DNA of 64,000 nucleotides from Marinobacter sp. GTDB taxonomy: Bacteria; Pseudomonadota; Gammaproteobacteria; Pseudomonadales; Oleiphilaceae. The stretch lies in contig JAIUMV010000008.1 of the NCBI GenBank assembly GCA_022565395.1, positions 1 to 64,000 on the forward strand, given 5' to 3'. Below the pieces are notes generated by a model. That model ran no database searches. It had not been told where the DNA came from and saw nothing but the letters and a program-made list of their open reading frames with translations. Shown here one piece after another: positions 1-5,388 of this stretch. Numbering within the stretch: position 1 is the first letter of the stretch; every line of letters starts with the position of its first letter. The position numbers were made by a program, and so were the translations under genes.

Positions 1-1
1 C

Positions 2-94
2 CGACCGAGAAAGCGACTGGGCTTCAAGAGTCCACTGGAAGTTTTTATGGATCTGGTCAAGCGAACCCAGGATGTGCCATCAGGCGTTCATTAA
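2..94 (+). pseudogene. 3' end of an IS30-family transposase (cut by window edge)
   Basis: The first 93 bases read as an open frame ending in TAA. The encoded tail, starting RPRKRLGFKSPLEVF, matches the typical C-terminus of IS30-family DDE transposases (arginine-proline-arginine-lysine, then a TP/SP-x-EVF motif). Only the last 30 codons lie inside the window, so it cannot be told whether the element is intact. The terminal repeat follows within about 30 bases and ends at the stop codon of the next gene. Identification rests on the tail motif alone. Confidence 0.65.
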
Positions 95-102
95 CCTAGG
101 TG

Positions 103-130
103 TTGCACTTGGAGTTGGAGACCGCCCCCT
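103..130 (+). repeat. Probable right terminal repeat of the IS30-family element
   Basis: Directly after the transposase stop comes GTTGCACTTGGAGTTGGAGA followed by CCGCCCCC, which is where an IS30-family right inverted repeat is expected. The element therefore ends within a few bases of the stop codon of the SMI1/KNR4-type gene (position 131). A near-identical 22-base stretch recurs at about 1522-1543. The left end is outside the window, so the exact boundary and target duplication cannot be determined. Confidence 0.5.
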
Positions 131-604
131 TTATAAATCAGACAGGGCATTTTTGATTTCATTCAAGAAAAATTCAGAAAAACTTTTTGCCACCATCTTC
201 TTTTCACCATCTCTTTTAAATGAAAGAGCAACCTCCACTACAGGTGAGTTTCCGCTTTCAGCAAGTGATAAATCTATACAGTAGCTTGGGCCATACCCAG
301 ATGATTTTATTTTTATCATATCATTTGATATATCCCCCCTAGCTCTAGCTACCTTTGTAGTAAAAATAACAGAAGGCACACTTTCACTTATAACCCCATC
401 CTTGGTTACGCCGTAAAACTCTTCCGATTCAAAAGAGAAAGAACCATAATGTTTCAAAAAGTAAACATAGTCATCAGGAAATTTTGTATTCAAGAAATTT
501 TCAGCATCGGATATATCTGAGGTAGAAACTCCACCTGTGCAATCGAACTCTTCACCACTAGACGTTATTAAATCAATCGCATTGTCGATATCACTTGAGT
601 TCAT
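131..604 (-). CDS. SMI1/KNR4 (SUKH)-family immunity-type protein
   Basis: This 157-residue protein has the SMI1/KNR4 signature near residues 25-55: a helix followed by L-N-T-K-F-P-D-D-Y-V-Y-F-L and a tyrosine-glycine turn. Members of this superfamily are common antitoxins of bacterial polymorphic toxins. The start codon has a good ribosome binding site (GAGGA) upstream. It lies 12 bases downstream of the stop of a promoterless toxin tail (617-826), so its likely job is to neutralise that toxin. It is AT-rich compared with the core T6SS genes, as expected of transferred cassettes. An IS30-type end abuts its stop codon. The family call is fairly firm; the toxin partner is inferred from position. 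Confidence 0.8.
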   Translation of the reverse strand: MNSSDIDNAIDLITSSGEEFDCTGGVSTSDISDAENFLNTKFPDDYVYFLKHYGSFSFESEEFYGVTKDGVISESVPSVIFTTKVARARGDISNDMIKIKSSGYGPSYCIDLSLAESGNSPVVEVALSFKRDGEKKMVAKSFSEFFLNEIKNALSDL

Positions 605-616
605 AGTAAAAAATCC

Positions 617-826
617 TCAAAAGTCCTGAGACCTCGACTTCCAGTACTTCTTCTTCCAAGAATTGAATGGACCCCGATCCATTGATGGAGGAGCGCTATT
701 ATACTTTCTCCTAACCCCACCTGAACCAACCCATGTTTTATCATACTGATTATTAGTATATGTGTAGTATACGATCATTATCACTGTGAAATCGAAAACC
801 CTGCTCAGCGGCTCATATTTTCAAAA
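617..826 (-). pseudogene. Displaced C-terminal tail of a polymorphic toxin (no start)
   Basis: An open frame without a start codon runs leftward from just after an in-frame TGA near 827 to a TGA at 617-619, encoding about 67 residues. It includes the segments YEPLSRVFDFTVIMIVYY and RKYNSAPPSMDRGPFNSW and ends with a lysine-rich tail KKKYW. Beta-strand-like stretches and a basic C-terminus suit the end of a secreted nuclease-like toxin, but I do not recognise the family. It sits between the 91-bp repeat (831-921) and the SMI1/KNR4 gene, so it looks like the surviving 3' part of a displaced effector kept beside its immunity gene. It could only be expressed after recombination or by read-through. 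Confidence 0.5.
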
Positions 827-830
827 ATAA

Positions 831-921
831 TGGTGCCAAAACGCTCCCTGGCAAGTCACACCATTGGGCAGGTGTCGAAACCGTTGAGCAGCACGCCATG
901 CGAGCGGACTGGATTAAAGAC
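831..921. repeat. 91-bp direct repeat, copy 1 (cassette border)
   Basis: This stretch is about 87% identical (12 differences in 91) to 2881-2971, exactly 2050 bases away and in the same orientation. Both copies lie between the stop codon of an immunity-type gene and the beginning of a truncated toxin on the minus strand. The plus strand of both is open in the frame containing VEQHAMRADWIKD, and five of the twelve differences are synonymous there. That is too few to show coding. The rest of the gap, 922-1006, shows nothing recognisable. Confidence 0.75.
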
Positions 922-1006
922 AAAGATGCCAAGCTTTTGGCGTAGTTTTCCCGCATGACACAGAATTCTGAACACTACCTGAACACTCTCAAAAGCCCTC
1001 ACCAGA

Positions 1007-1423
1007 TCAGAATTCTTCTAAATCTGACTCCTCAATTTTCCCTTTCTTGAGAACCTCTAAAGCCCTTTCCGACACTACAAGCCTGTAATCTTCAGCGATC
1101 CCAAAGTCATCCTTTCCCGCCTCGCCTGTTACCTTAAACCAATAGAATTCAGGCAACGCTTTGCCAGGACACAACTCTTCAAATTTCTCAGATTTTGATA
1201 CTTCCACGTCACCAAGTGTGTATCCAGTTAGTTTAGCGGACCCAATTTCGTTTGCGAGCGGCTTACTAACAACATAACATGGAAAGGTCTCCAATAAATC
1301 ATCACCTAACCAGCTATCAAATTGACAATGCAACTTTGAGAGTCTTGGCGGATGAACGGATGTATCAACAACGGCATTATCTCCAAAACCACCACTAACT
1401 TCAGGCTCAATATAAAAATACAT
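1007..1423 (-). CDS. Small acidic protein, probable immunity protein of the adjacent toxin tail
   Basis: The gene encodes 138 residues with many acidic residues, especially in the C-terminus (EESDLEEF), and no signal peptide or membrane segment. I do not recognise the family. Its start lies 13 bases after the stop of a truncated toxin frame (1437-1575) and is preceded by a purine-rich AGGGG. Base composition is lower in GC than the T6SS core. Small acidic cytoplasmic proteins placed immediately after toxin C-termini are characteristic immunity proteins, so this is the inferred role. It could also be an unrelated cargo gene of the island. Confidence 0.6.
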   Translation of the reverse strand: MYFYIEPEVSGGFGDNAVVDTSVHPPRLSKLHCQFDSWLGDDLLETFPCYVVSKPLANEIGSAKLTGYTLGDVEVSKSEKFEELCPGKALPEFYWFKVTGEAGKDDFGIAEDYRLVVSERALEVLKKGKIEESDLEEF

Positions 1424-1436
1424 ACTATGCCCCTAA

Positions 1437-1575
1437 TTAATATCTCACTGGCGGGTTGAATTGAGCACCAAACTTATCATCAATCTCGGTGGCTATATCA
1501 AGCAACTGCTGTTTCGTTGGATTTGGAGTTGGAGACCGCGCCCTCTCACCGATTTTGGGAGTTAATAAGAGGCTC
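1437..1575 (-). pseudogene. Displaced toxin C-terminal tail containing an IS-end-like sequence
   Basis: A leftward open frame without start, of about 45 codons, runs from near 1575 to a TAA at 1437-1439. It contains the segments SPTPNPTKQQLLDIATEID and KFGAQFNPPVRY. The stop is 13 bases before the small acidic gene at 1423, giving the toxin-immunity layout. Part of the coding frame (about 1522-1543) is nearly identical to the IS30-type end at 108-130, so either the tail was cut by a related element or that sequence served as a target. The toxin activity cannot be assigned from so short a piece. Confidence 0.4.
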
Positions 1576-1651
1576 CTTAGTTATTGAGGCCGCGCGCACA
1601 TAATTCGTTTCAGCTGCACTTGGAACAACCTACTTGGCCGCCCCAAAATTC

Positions 1652-1912
1652 TCATGGAAGCTCTGACCAAAACTCCTCTAACCAAGCTTGCAAAGCTTCC
1701 TGTGAATCAAAATCCTCTTCAGTTAACTCTTCGTACTCATCTGGCGAAATAAGCTTATTGTCGATTGCTTCCCGCAGCTGAGCCTTAAATAATCCCACGT
1801 CGTATGGAAATCCTTTACCAGTACTAATTACTTCTCTTATCAACTGAGGGTCGTAACACTCAACGTGGCAATATTTTCTCAATATCGTTCTTAACGGCTC
1901 TTTAATACTCAT
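1652..1912 (-). CDS. Small acidic immunity-type protein (CdiI-like), partner of the truncated effector
   Basis: This 86-residue protein is mostly helical and very acidic in its second half (EEYEELTEEDFDSQEALQAW). It starts 9 bases after the stop of the effector at 1922-2818, so the two would be co-transcribed. Size, charge and position are those of a cytoplasmic immunity protein. The sequence resembles what I recall of small contact-dependent-inhibition immunity proteins, but that family assignment is uncertain. There is no membrane segment, so the toxin it blocks should act in the cytoplasm. Confidence 0.65.
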   Translation of the reverse strand: MSIKEPLRTILRKYCHVECYDPQLIREVISTGKGFPYDVGLFKAQLREAIDNKLISPDEYEELTEEDFDSQEALQAWLEEFWSELP

Positions 1913-1921
1913 TTCAATCTC

Positions 1922-2818
1922 TTAAGGTTTTGGATTCGGGTATAAAGTATGCAATTTGACGCTTCCTTTTTGATCAAGCCTATAAATTGCTTTTAGGGTA
2001 CCGTCAGTGAAATCGGTCGGGATATGCCCTGTCGGGTTATTTTTACTGCCTAACCGAGTGACGCCTCGCACATAGTTCTGATAACTGCTTCCAAATACAT
2101 CCCTCAAGGGAAGTTCAACCGGATCAACGAATATGTCTCCATTCGTTCTCGCAGTGGCAACATTTTGCTGGAACTGTGCTGAGCTTCTAGCAAAGTCATC
2201 TGCCTGCAACAAAGCATCGTCACTAATAAACGCAGTTGCATTTCGCCCTACCTTATGAAGTTTAGGGCTCCCATCTGGAAATTTGTTGAATGCATCGAAC
2301 GTCGTACCTGAAGCTGGGTCGATCCCTCTCACGGCACGATCCTCAAGTTGGAGATCAGTTACCCGATTTGTACCACCATGCCTAATTGGTGCATGTCCTT
2401 CAAGATCTAGTTTTGCTACTCGCGTAGCAGTGGTTAACTTGTCTGGAACAACACCCTTTCCCCCCACCCCACTACCAGCATTGACACCATCACTGTCCGC
2501 TGCTGGCAAGCCCGCCGCCGGTGCTGCAGTCATACTAGCAGAGTCTTTGGAGTTTGTGCCGCTCGTCCGCGGCGCGTCTTCAGGCGGCTCGGGCGGCGCA
2601 CCCGGCCCGCTGCGTTTATAGCGCCCCGGCCCCGGGGCCAACTGGTCCGTTTCCAGATAGATAAACAGTTCGCCGCTGGCTACTTTTGCGGACAGGTCGT
2701 TCAGCAATTGCTCCTTGTCCTGCGGGATCGCCCAGGGGGCTTGATACAGCTCCAGCCACAAATCCTGCAGGCGGTACATAAACGGATTACTGCCGCCCAG
2801 CAGGATACGTTCAAGCAT
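1922..2818 (-). CDS. 5'-truncated VgrG-type effector with C-terminal toxin domain
   Basis: The 298-residue frame begins with the module also found behind vgrG (LLGGSNPFMYRLQDLW, then QAPWAIPQDKEQLL, residues about 6-55). A linker SGPGAPPEPPEDAPRTS (residues about 68-86), a low-complexity Ala/Gly stretch and a different C-terminal domain (about 135-298) follow. That domain carries HAPIRHGG, a conserved-looking TAFISDDALL and a basic end, suggesting a nuclease-like toxin, possibly of the RNase A-like or BECR type; this is a guess. Homology with the intact effector continues upstream of the annotated start to about 2852, but the frame meets a stop near 2906 and the ATG has no good ribosome binding site. 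The gene therefore looks cut off at the 91-bp repeat. The acidic gene at 1652 is the likely immunity partner. Confidence 0.7.
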   Translation of the reverse strand: MLERILLGGSNPFMYRLQDLWLELYQAPWAIPQDKEQLLNDLSAKVASGELFIYLETDQLAPGPGRYKRSGPGAPPEPPEDAPRTSGTNSKDSASMTAAPAAGLPAADSDGVNAGSGVGGKGVVPDKLTTATRVAKLDLEGHAPIRHGGTNRVTDLQLEDRAVRGIDPASGTTFDAFNKFPDGSPKLHKVGRNATAFISDDALLQADDFARSSAQFQQNVATARTNGDIFVDPVELPLRDVFGSSYQNYVRGVTRLGSKNNPTGHIPTDFTDGTLKAIYRLDQKGSVKLHTLYPNPKP

Positions 2819-2852
2819 TTGCCGCGCATAGGTCCGGCAGCGGGGTATGGCT
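2561..2852. repeat. Effector N-terminal module repeat, copy 1
   Basis: This stretch is closely similar, without length changes as far as I can follow it, to 4984-5275 (constant offset 2423). It encodes the shared N-terminal module and proline-rich linker of the two effectors. Similarity stops abruptly on both sides: at the start of the variable toxin part, and a few codons upstream of the truncated start. The near-identical DNA gives a substrate for homologous recombination that would exchange the toxin C-terminus behind vgrG. Confidence 0.85.
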
Positions 2853-2880
2853 TCTGTAGCACGAAAAGTCGAAGAAGGTA

Positions 2881-2971
2881 TGGCGCCAGAACTATCCCTG
2901 GCAAGTCACCCCATGGGGTAGGTGTCGCATCCGTTGAGCAGCACGCCATGCGAGCGGATTGGATCAAGGAC
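2881..2971. repeat. 91-bp direct repeat, copy 2 (cassette border)
   Basis: Second copy of the repeat at 831-921. It lies between the stop of the 173-residue gene (2994) and the truncated N-terminal module (up to 2852), with an in-frame stop inside that closes the effector frame. Its position at the breakpoint suggests involvement in, or origin from, the rearrangement that cut the effector. Confidence 0.75.
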
Positions 2972-2993
2972 GGGGGTTGTTACCCATTCGGAT

Positions 2994-3515
2994 TCACAAC
3001 TCGCCTCGCTCATACTTATCGCCAAGTTTTTTCCACAAGTCCAAAAAGCCGAGGTCATAGAGAAAATGGTAACTGAGCGATATTTCTGTGGGCATATAAG
3101 ATGCACCAGCTAATAACGGACTTTGACGTGACCGATTCACAAGATAATAACCTTGCGTTGCCGCTAGCACACAGAGCATTTCTCCGTCGACATCCTCATC
3201 GGCACTGGTCATCGCGCCGGCATGCAAGCCGCCGGCAGCCGGCGGCTTGCGGAATTCTTCCAGCGCCTTGGGGAACCAACTGAGCACTTTGAGCGGAAAG
3301 TCAAACTGGTCACAGTAATATTGATGAGTTTTTAAATTTTCATACGCTGTCAGAATTGATAGCTGCTGATGCCTCTTTACAAGAACGTATAATTTATCTC
3401 GCTCGGTGGTATCCAACAAGCGCCCTATCTCGATAGCATCCGGCGGCAATTGATCATGACGCGTGATCTTCGGCAAGGCGGGTTTTAGGGGGTATTTTTG
3501 TATGGAGTAGCTCAC
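2994..3515 (-). CDS. Unassigned protein of the toxin island, possible orphan immunity protein
   Basis: The gene encodes 173 residues from a GTG start. It has no signal peptide or membrane helix and I recognise no family. It begins 26 bases after the stop of the immunity gene at 3542, so both should share the vgrG-effector transcript. No toxin fragment directly precedes it. Residues about 89-97 (KPPAAGGLH) are encoded by a perfect 13-bp inverted repeat whose base composition stands out from the rest, as if a short palindromic element had been inserted in frame. It may be a second immunity protein or the remains of an older cassette. Confidence 0.55.
   Translation of the reverse strand: MSYSIQKYPLKPALPKITRHDQLPPDAIEIGRLLDTTERDKLYVLVKRHQQLSILTAYENLKTHQYYCDQFDFPLKVLSWFPKALEEFRKPPAAGGLHAGAMTSADEDVDGEMLCVLAATQGYYLVNRSRQSPLLAGASYMPTEISLSYHFLYDLGFLDLWKKLGDKYERGEL
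3224..3250. repeat. Near-perfect 27-base palindrome inside a coding region
   Basis: GCAAGCCGCCGGC at 3224-3236 is followed after a single A by its exact reverse complement at 3238-3250. The arms are far richer in GC than the surrounding gene. As RNA it would form an 11-bp stem with a 5-base loop. It is read in frame through the 173-residue protein. Confidence 0.85.
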
Positions 3516-3541
3516 AATAAAAAATCGCTAGTGCTTTTTAT

Positions 3542-4024
3542 TTAATCAGAGATCCCTAAAACAGAACTAAATATTGGAAAAATATACGTAACAGCAAAAT
3601 CATCCGTAAATACGAAATTTTGCGGCCATGCATCTATAATATGGCTCGATCGAGATTTGTTTACGATTTTGAATCCCGGCTTATCAGACCCAGCATTCAT
3701 AGAACGAACAACCAAAATTTCCTCTTCATCAAAAACCCTACTAACGCCATGCTTGTTTTTAGGAAAACCACCCTCCGAAGGATTCTTCCAAAAACCATTC
3801 TCAATAGAATCAAGAACCCAAGACAAAGATGAAATTGGAATTTCTATTTGATTCTCTGTCAAATCTTTCTGGCTATCACCATAAGATGACCTATAAACTA
3901 TAAGGCAATTGTCATCTTTATAAAAAACCCTCCTAGACCTAGGATCATCGAGGTCAGGAACATCCAAAACAACCTTAAAACAAGGCGGGACATTGTCAGG
4001 CCTTACAAGCTCATAGGATTTCAT
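3542..4024 (-). CDS. Probable immunity protein of the vgrG-linked effector
   Basis: This 160-residue protein starts 11 bases after the stop of the intact effector (4036-5373) and has a good ribosome binding site (GAGGAATA). It is predicted to be soluble, with no signal sequence and many acidic and aromatic residues; no family is recognised. AT-rich composition contrasts with vgrG upstream, in keeping with co-inheritance with the toxin C-terminus. Immediate coupling to the toxin gene makes an immunity role likely. A cytoplasmic location implies that the toxin acts inside the target cell. Confidence 0.7.
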   Translation of the reverse strand: MKSYELVRPDNVPPCFKVVLDVPDLDDPRSRRVFYKDDNCLIVYRSSYGDSQKDLTENQIEIPISSLSWVLDSIENGFWKNPSEGGFPKNKHGVSRVFDEEEILVVRSMNAGSDKPGFKIVNKSRSSHIIDAWPQNFVFTDDFAVTYIFPIFSSVLGISD

Positions 4025-4035
4025 AGCATATTCCT

Positions 4036-5373
4036 CTAGGTGCTTTTCTTACCCGGCATTTTGATTGCTTTAACCTTTCCGCCAGAAATAGACTCTTTAA
4101 GAGAGTCTGGATTATGTTGAATATCCAAGGTCTCTAGCGCACCCGGCCTACCGGGCTCATCATAACGCTCGGTTAAACCATTTCCCGTAAATACCTCGAA
4201 AGCGCCAATTTCAGCCAGAACAGCATGCCTTGTCAAAAATACGACCTTGTCCTCTTTGGACATATTAGGGTTATCTTTGGCAAATTTCTCGGCATTATCC
4301 GTTTCAAAGCTTTTCTTCCAATCTAAGCCGCTTTCTGCAAGATATACATTAAAATCAGACCAATGCTGCCTGAACTCCAAGGCATATTCTTCAGTCATGA
4401 CCTTATCAATCATTTCGGGATCGAGTTCGCCTGCAAATTCGCTCTTCAACTTGACGCGCATATTTTCGAACGTAGGAACAAAGACATCCGACCCATTTGT
4501 CTCATGATCCTCTCCTCGATCGACTATATAAAGTACGTAATCCTTGTCCGGCTCGTACCTTGTTCCAAACACAGCAGCAATCAGAGCTGGGTCTGTATCA
4601 GCAGCCTCAATCTGGTCGAAGGTGCTCATCCACAATGGGTGTCGACCAGAGTTTCGCTCATGAGCCATAGGACCATCATAGTTTTCTGGCTCAACTGTAT
4701 TTCCATCAACTGAAGGGGCCGGAGAAAACCTCACAACAAACCGGTCGTTCACTGGTTGACCTGACTGCGCCATTTCATACAGTTCATCGTCGGTGTATTT
4801 GGGCTGGTAGCCCTTCTCCGCAATCTCCGTGCGCCGTTTTTCAAGGATTTTGATGCATTCTTCCAGGCTAGTCGGATGCACGGCTTTATCTTGAGCCATC
4901 GCCAAACCGCCTAGTGCTGCTCCCGCCACTGGGATAGCGCTTACACTACCAGATCGAGCGCCACCTTCGGCAGGACTTACTGTGCTCGTCCGTGGCGCGT
5001 CTTCAGGCGGCTCGGGCGGTGCGCCCGGCCCGCTGCGTTCGTAATGGCCTGGGCCCAGAGAGGACAAGTCTGTTTCGCGGTAGATAAACAGTTCACCGCT
5101 GGCTACTTTTACGGACAAATCTGTAAGCAGCTGCTCTTTGTCCTGCGGGATCGCCCAGGGAGCCTGGTACAGGTCCAGCCACAGATCCTGCAGGCGGTAC
5201 ATAAACGGATCACTGCCGCCCAGCAGGAAACGCTCAAACATTTGCCGCGCATAAGTCCGGCAGCGGGGTATGGCCTCCATCCGTGGGAAGCCATCAGAGC
5301 CTATAGCGGGCCTACGGGTCAGACTGTACTCCAGCCTTAGTTCACAGGTAAAACCGTATACTTTATTTAACAT
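4036..5373 (-). CDS. VgrG-linked T6SS effector, shared N-terminal module plus unassigned toxin domain
   Basis: The 445-residue protein starts 15 bases after the vgrG stop. Residues about 1-30 hold a stretch resembling part of VgrG (CELR, then AIGSDGFPRME). Residues about 48-100 hold the module shared with the truncated effector (FLLGGSDPFMYRLQDLW, QAPWAIPQDKEQLL). A linker SGPGAPPEPPEDAPRTS follows, then a short hydrophobic Ala/Gly stretch (about residues 145-160), then about 285 residues of toxin. The toxin part shows RFVVRFSPAPS, HPLWMSTFDQIE and a C-terminal segment GAFEVFTGNGLTERYDE. The Arg / Ser-Thr / Glu spacing vaguely recalls ADP-ribosyltransferases, but this is speculative. No DUF4123, DUF1795 or DUF2169 adaptor gene lies nearby, so the N-terminal module may itself bind VgrG. 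Confidence 0.75.
   Translation of the reverse strand: MLNKVYGFTCELRLEYSLTRRPAIGSDGFPRMEAIPRCRTYARQMFERFLLGGSDPFMYRLQDLWLDLYQAPWAIPQDKEQLLTDLSVKVASGELFIYRETDLSSLGPGHYERSGPGAPPEPPEDAPRTSTVSPAEGGARSGSVSAIPVAGAALGGLAMAQDKAVHPTSLEECIKILEKRRTEIAEKGYQPKYTDDELYEMAQSGQPVNDRFVVRFSPAPSVDGNTVEPENYDGPMAHERNSGRHPLWMSTFDQIEAADTDPALIAAVFGTRYEPDKDYVLYIVDRGEDHETNGSDVFVPTFENMRVKLKSEFAGELDPEMIDKVMTEEYALEFRQHWSDFNVYLAESGLDWKKSFETDNAEKFAKDNPNMSKEDKVVFLTRHAVLAEIGAFEVFTGNGLTERYDEPGRPGALETLDIQHNPDSLKESISGGKVKAIKMPGKKST
4984..5275. repeat. Effector N-terminal module repeat, copy 2
   Basis: Partner of the repeat at 2561-2852, in the same orientation, encoding the module and linker of the intact effector. Beyond 5275 the sequence continues into the VgrG-like N-terminal segment that the other copy lacks. 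Confidence 0.85.
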
Positions 5374-5388
5374 CCCTGTATCGCCCCC

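Noticed and set aside
2708-3076. 122-codon plus-strand frame running through the 91-bp repeat
   Set aside because: Most of it is antisense to the effector module. The repeat part is open in both copies, but the pattern of differences does not show clear selection for coding.
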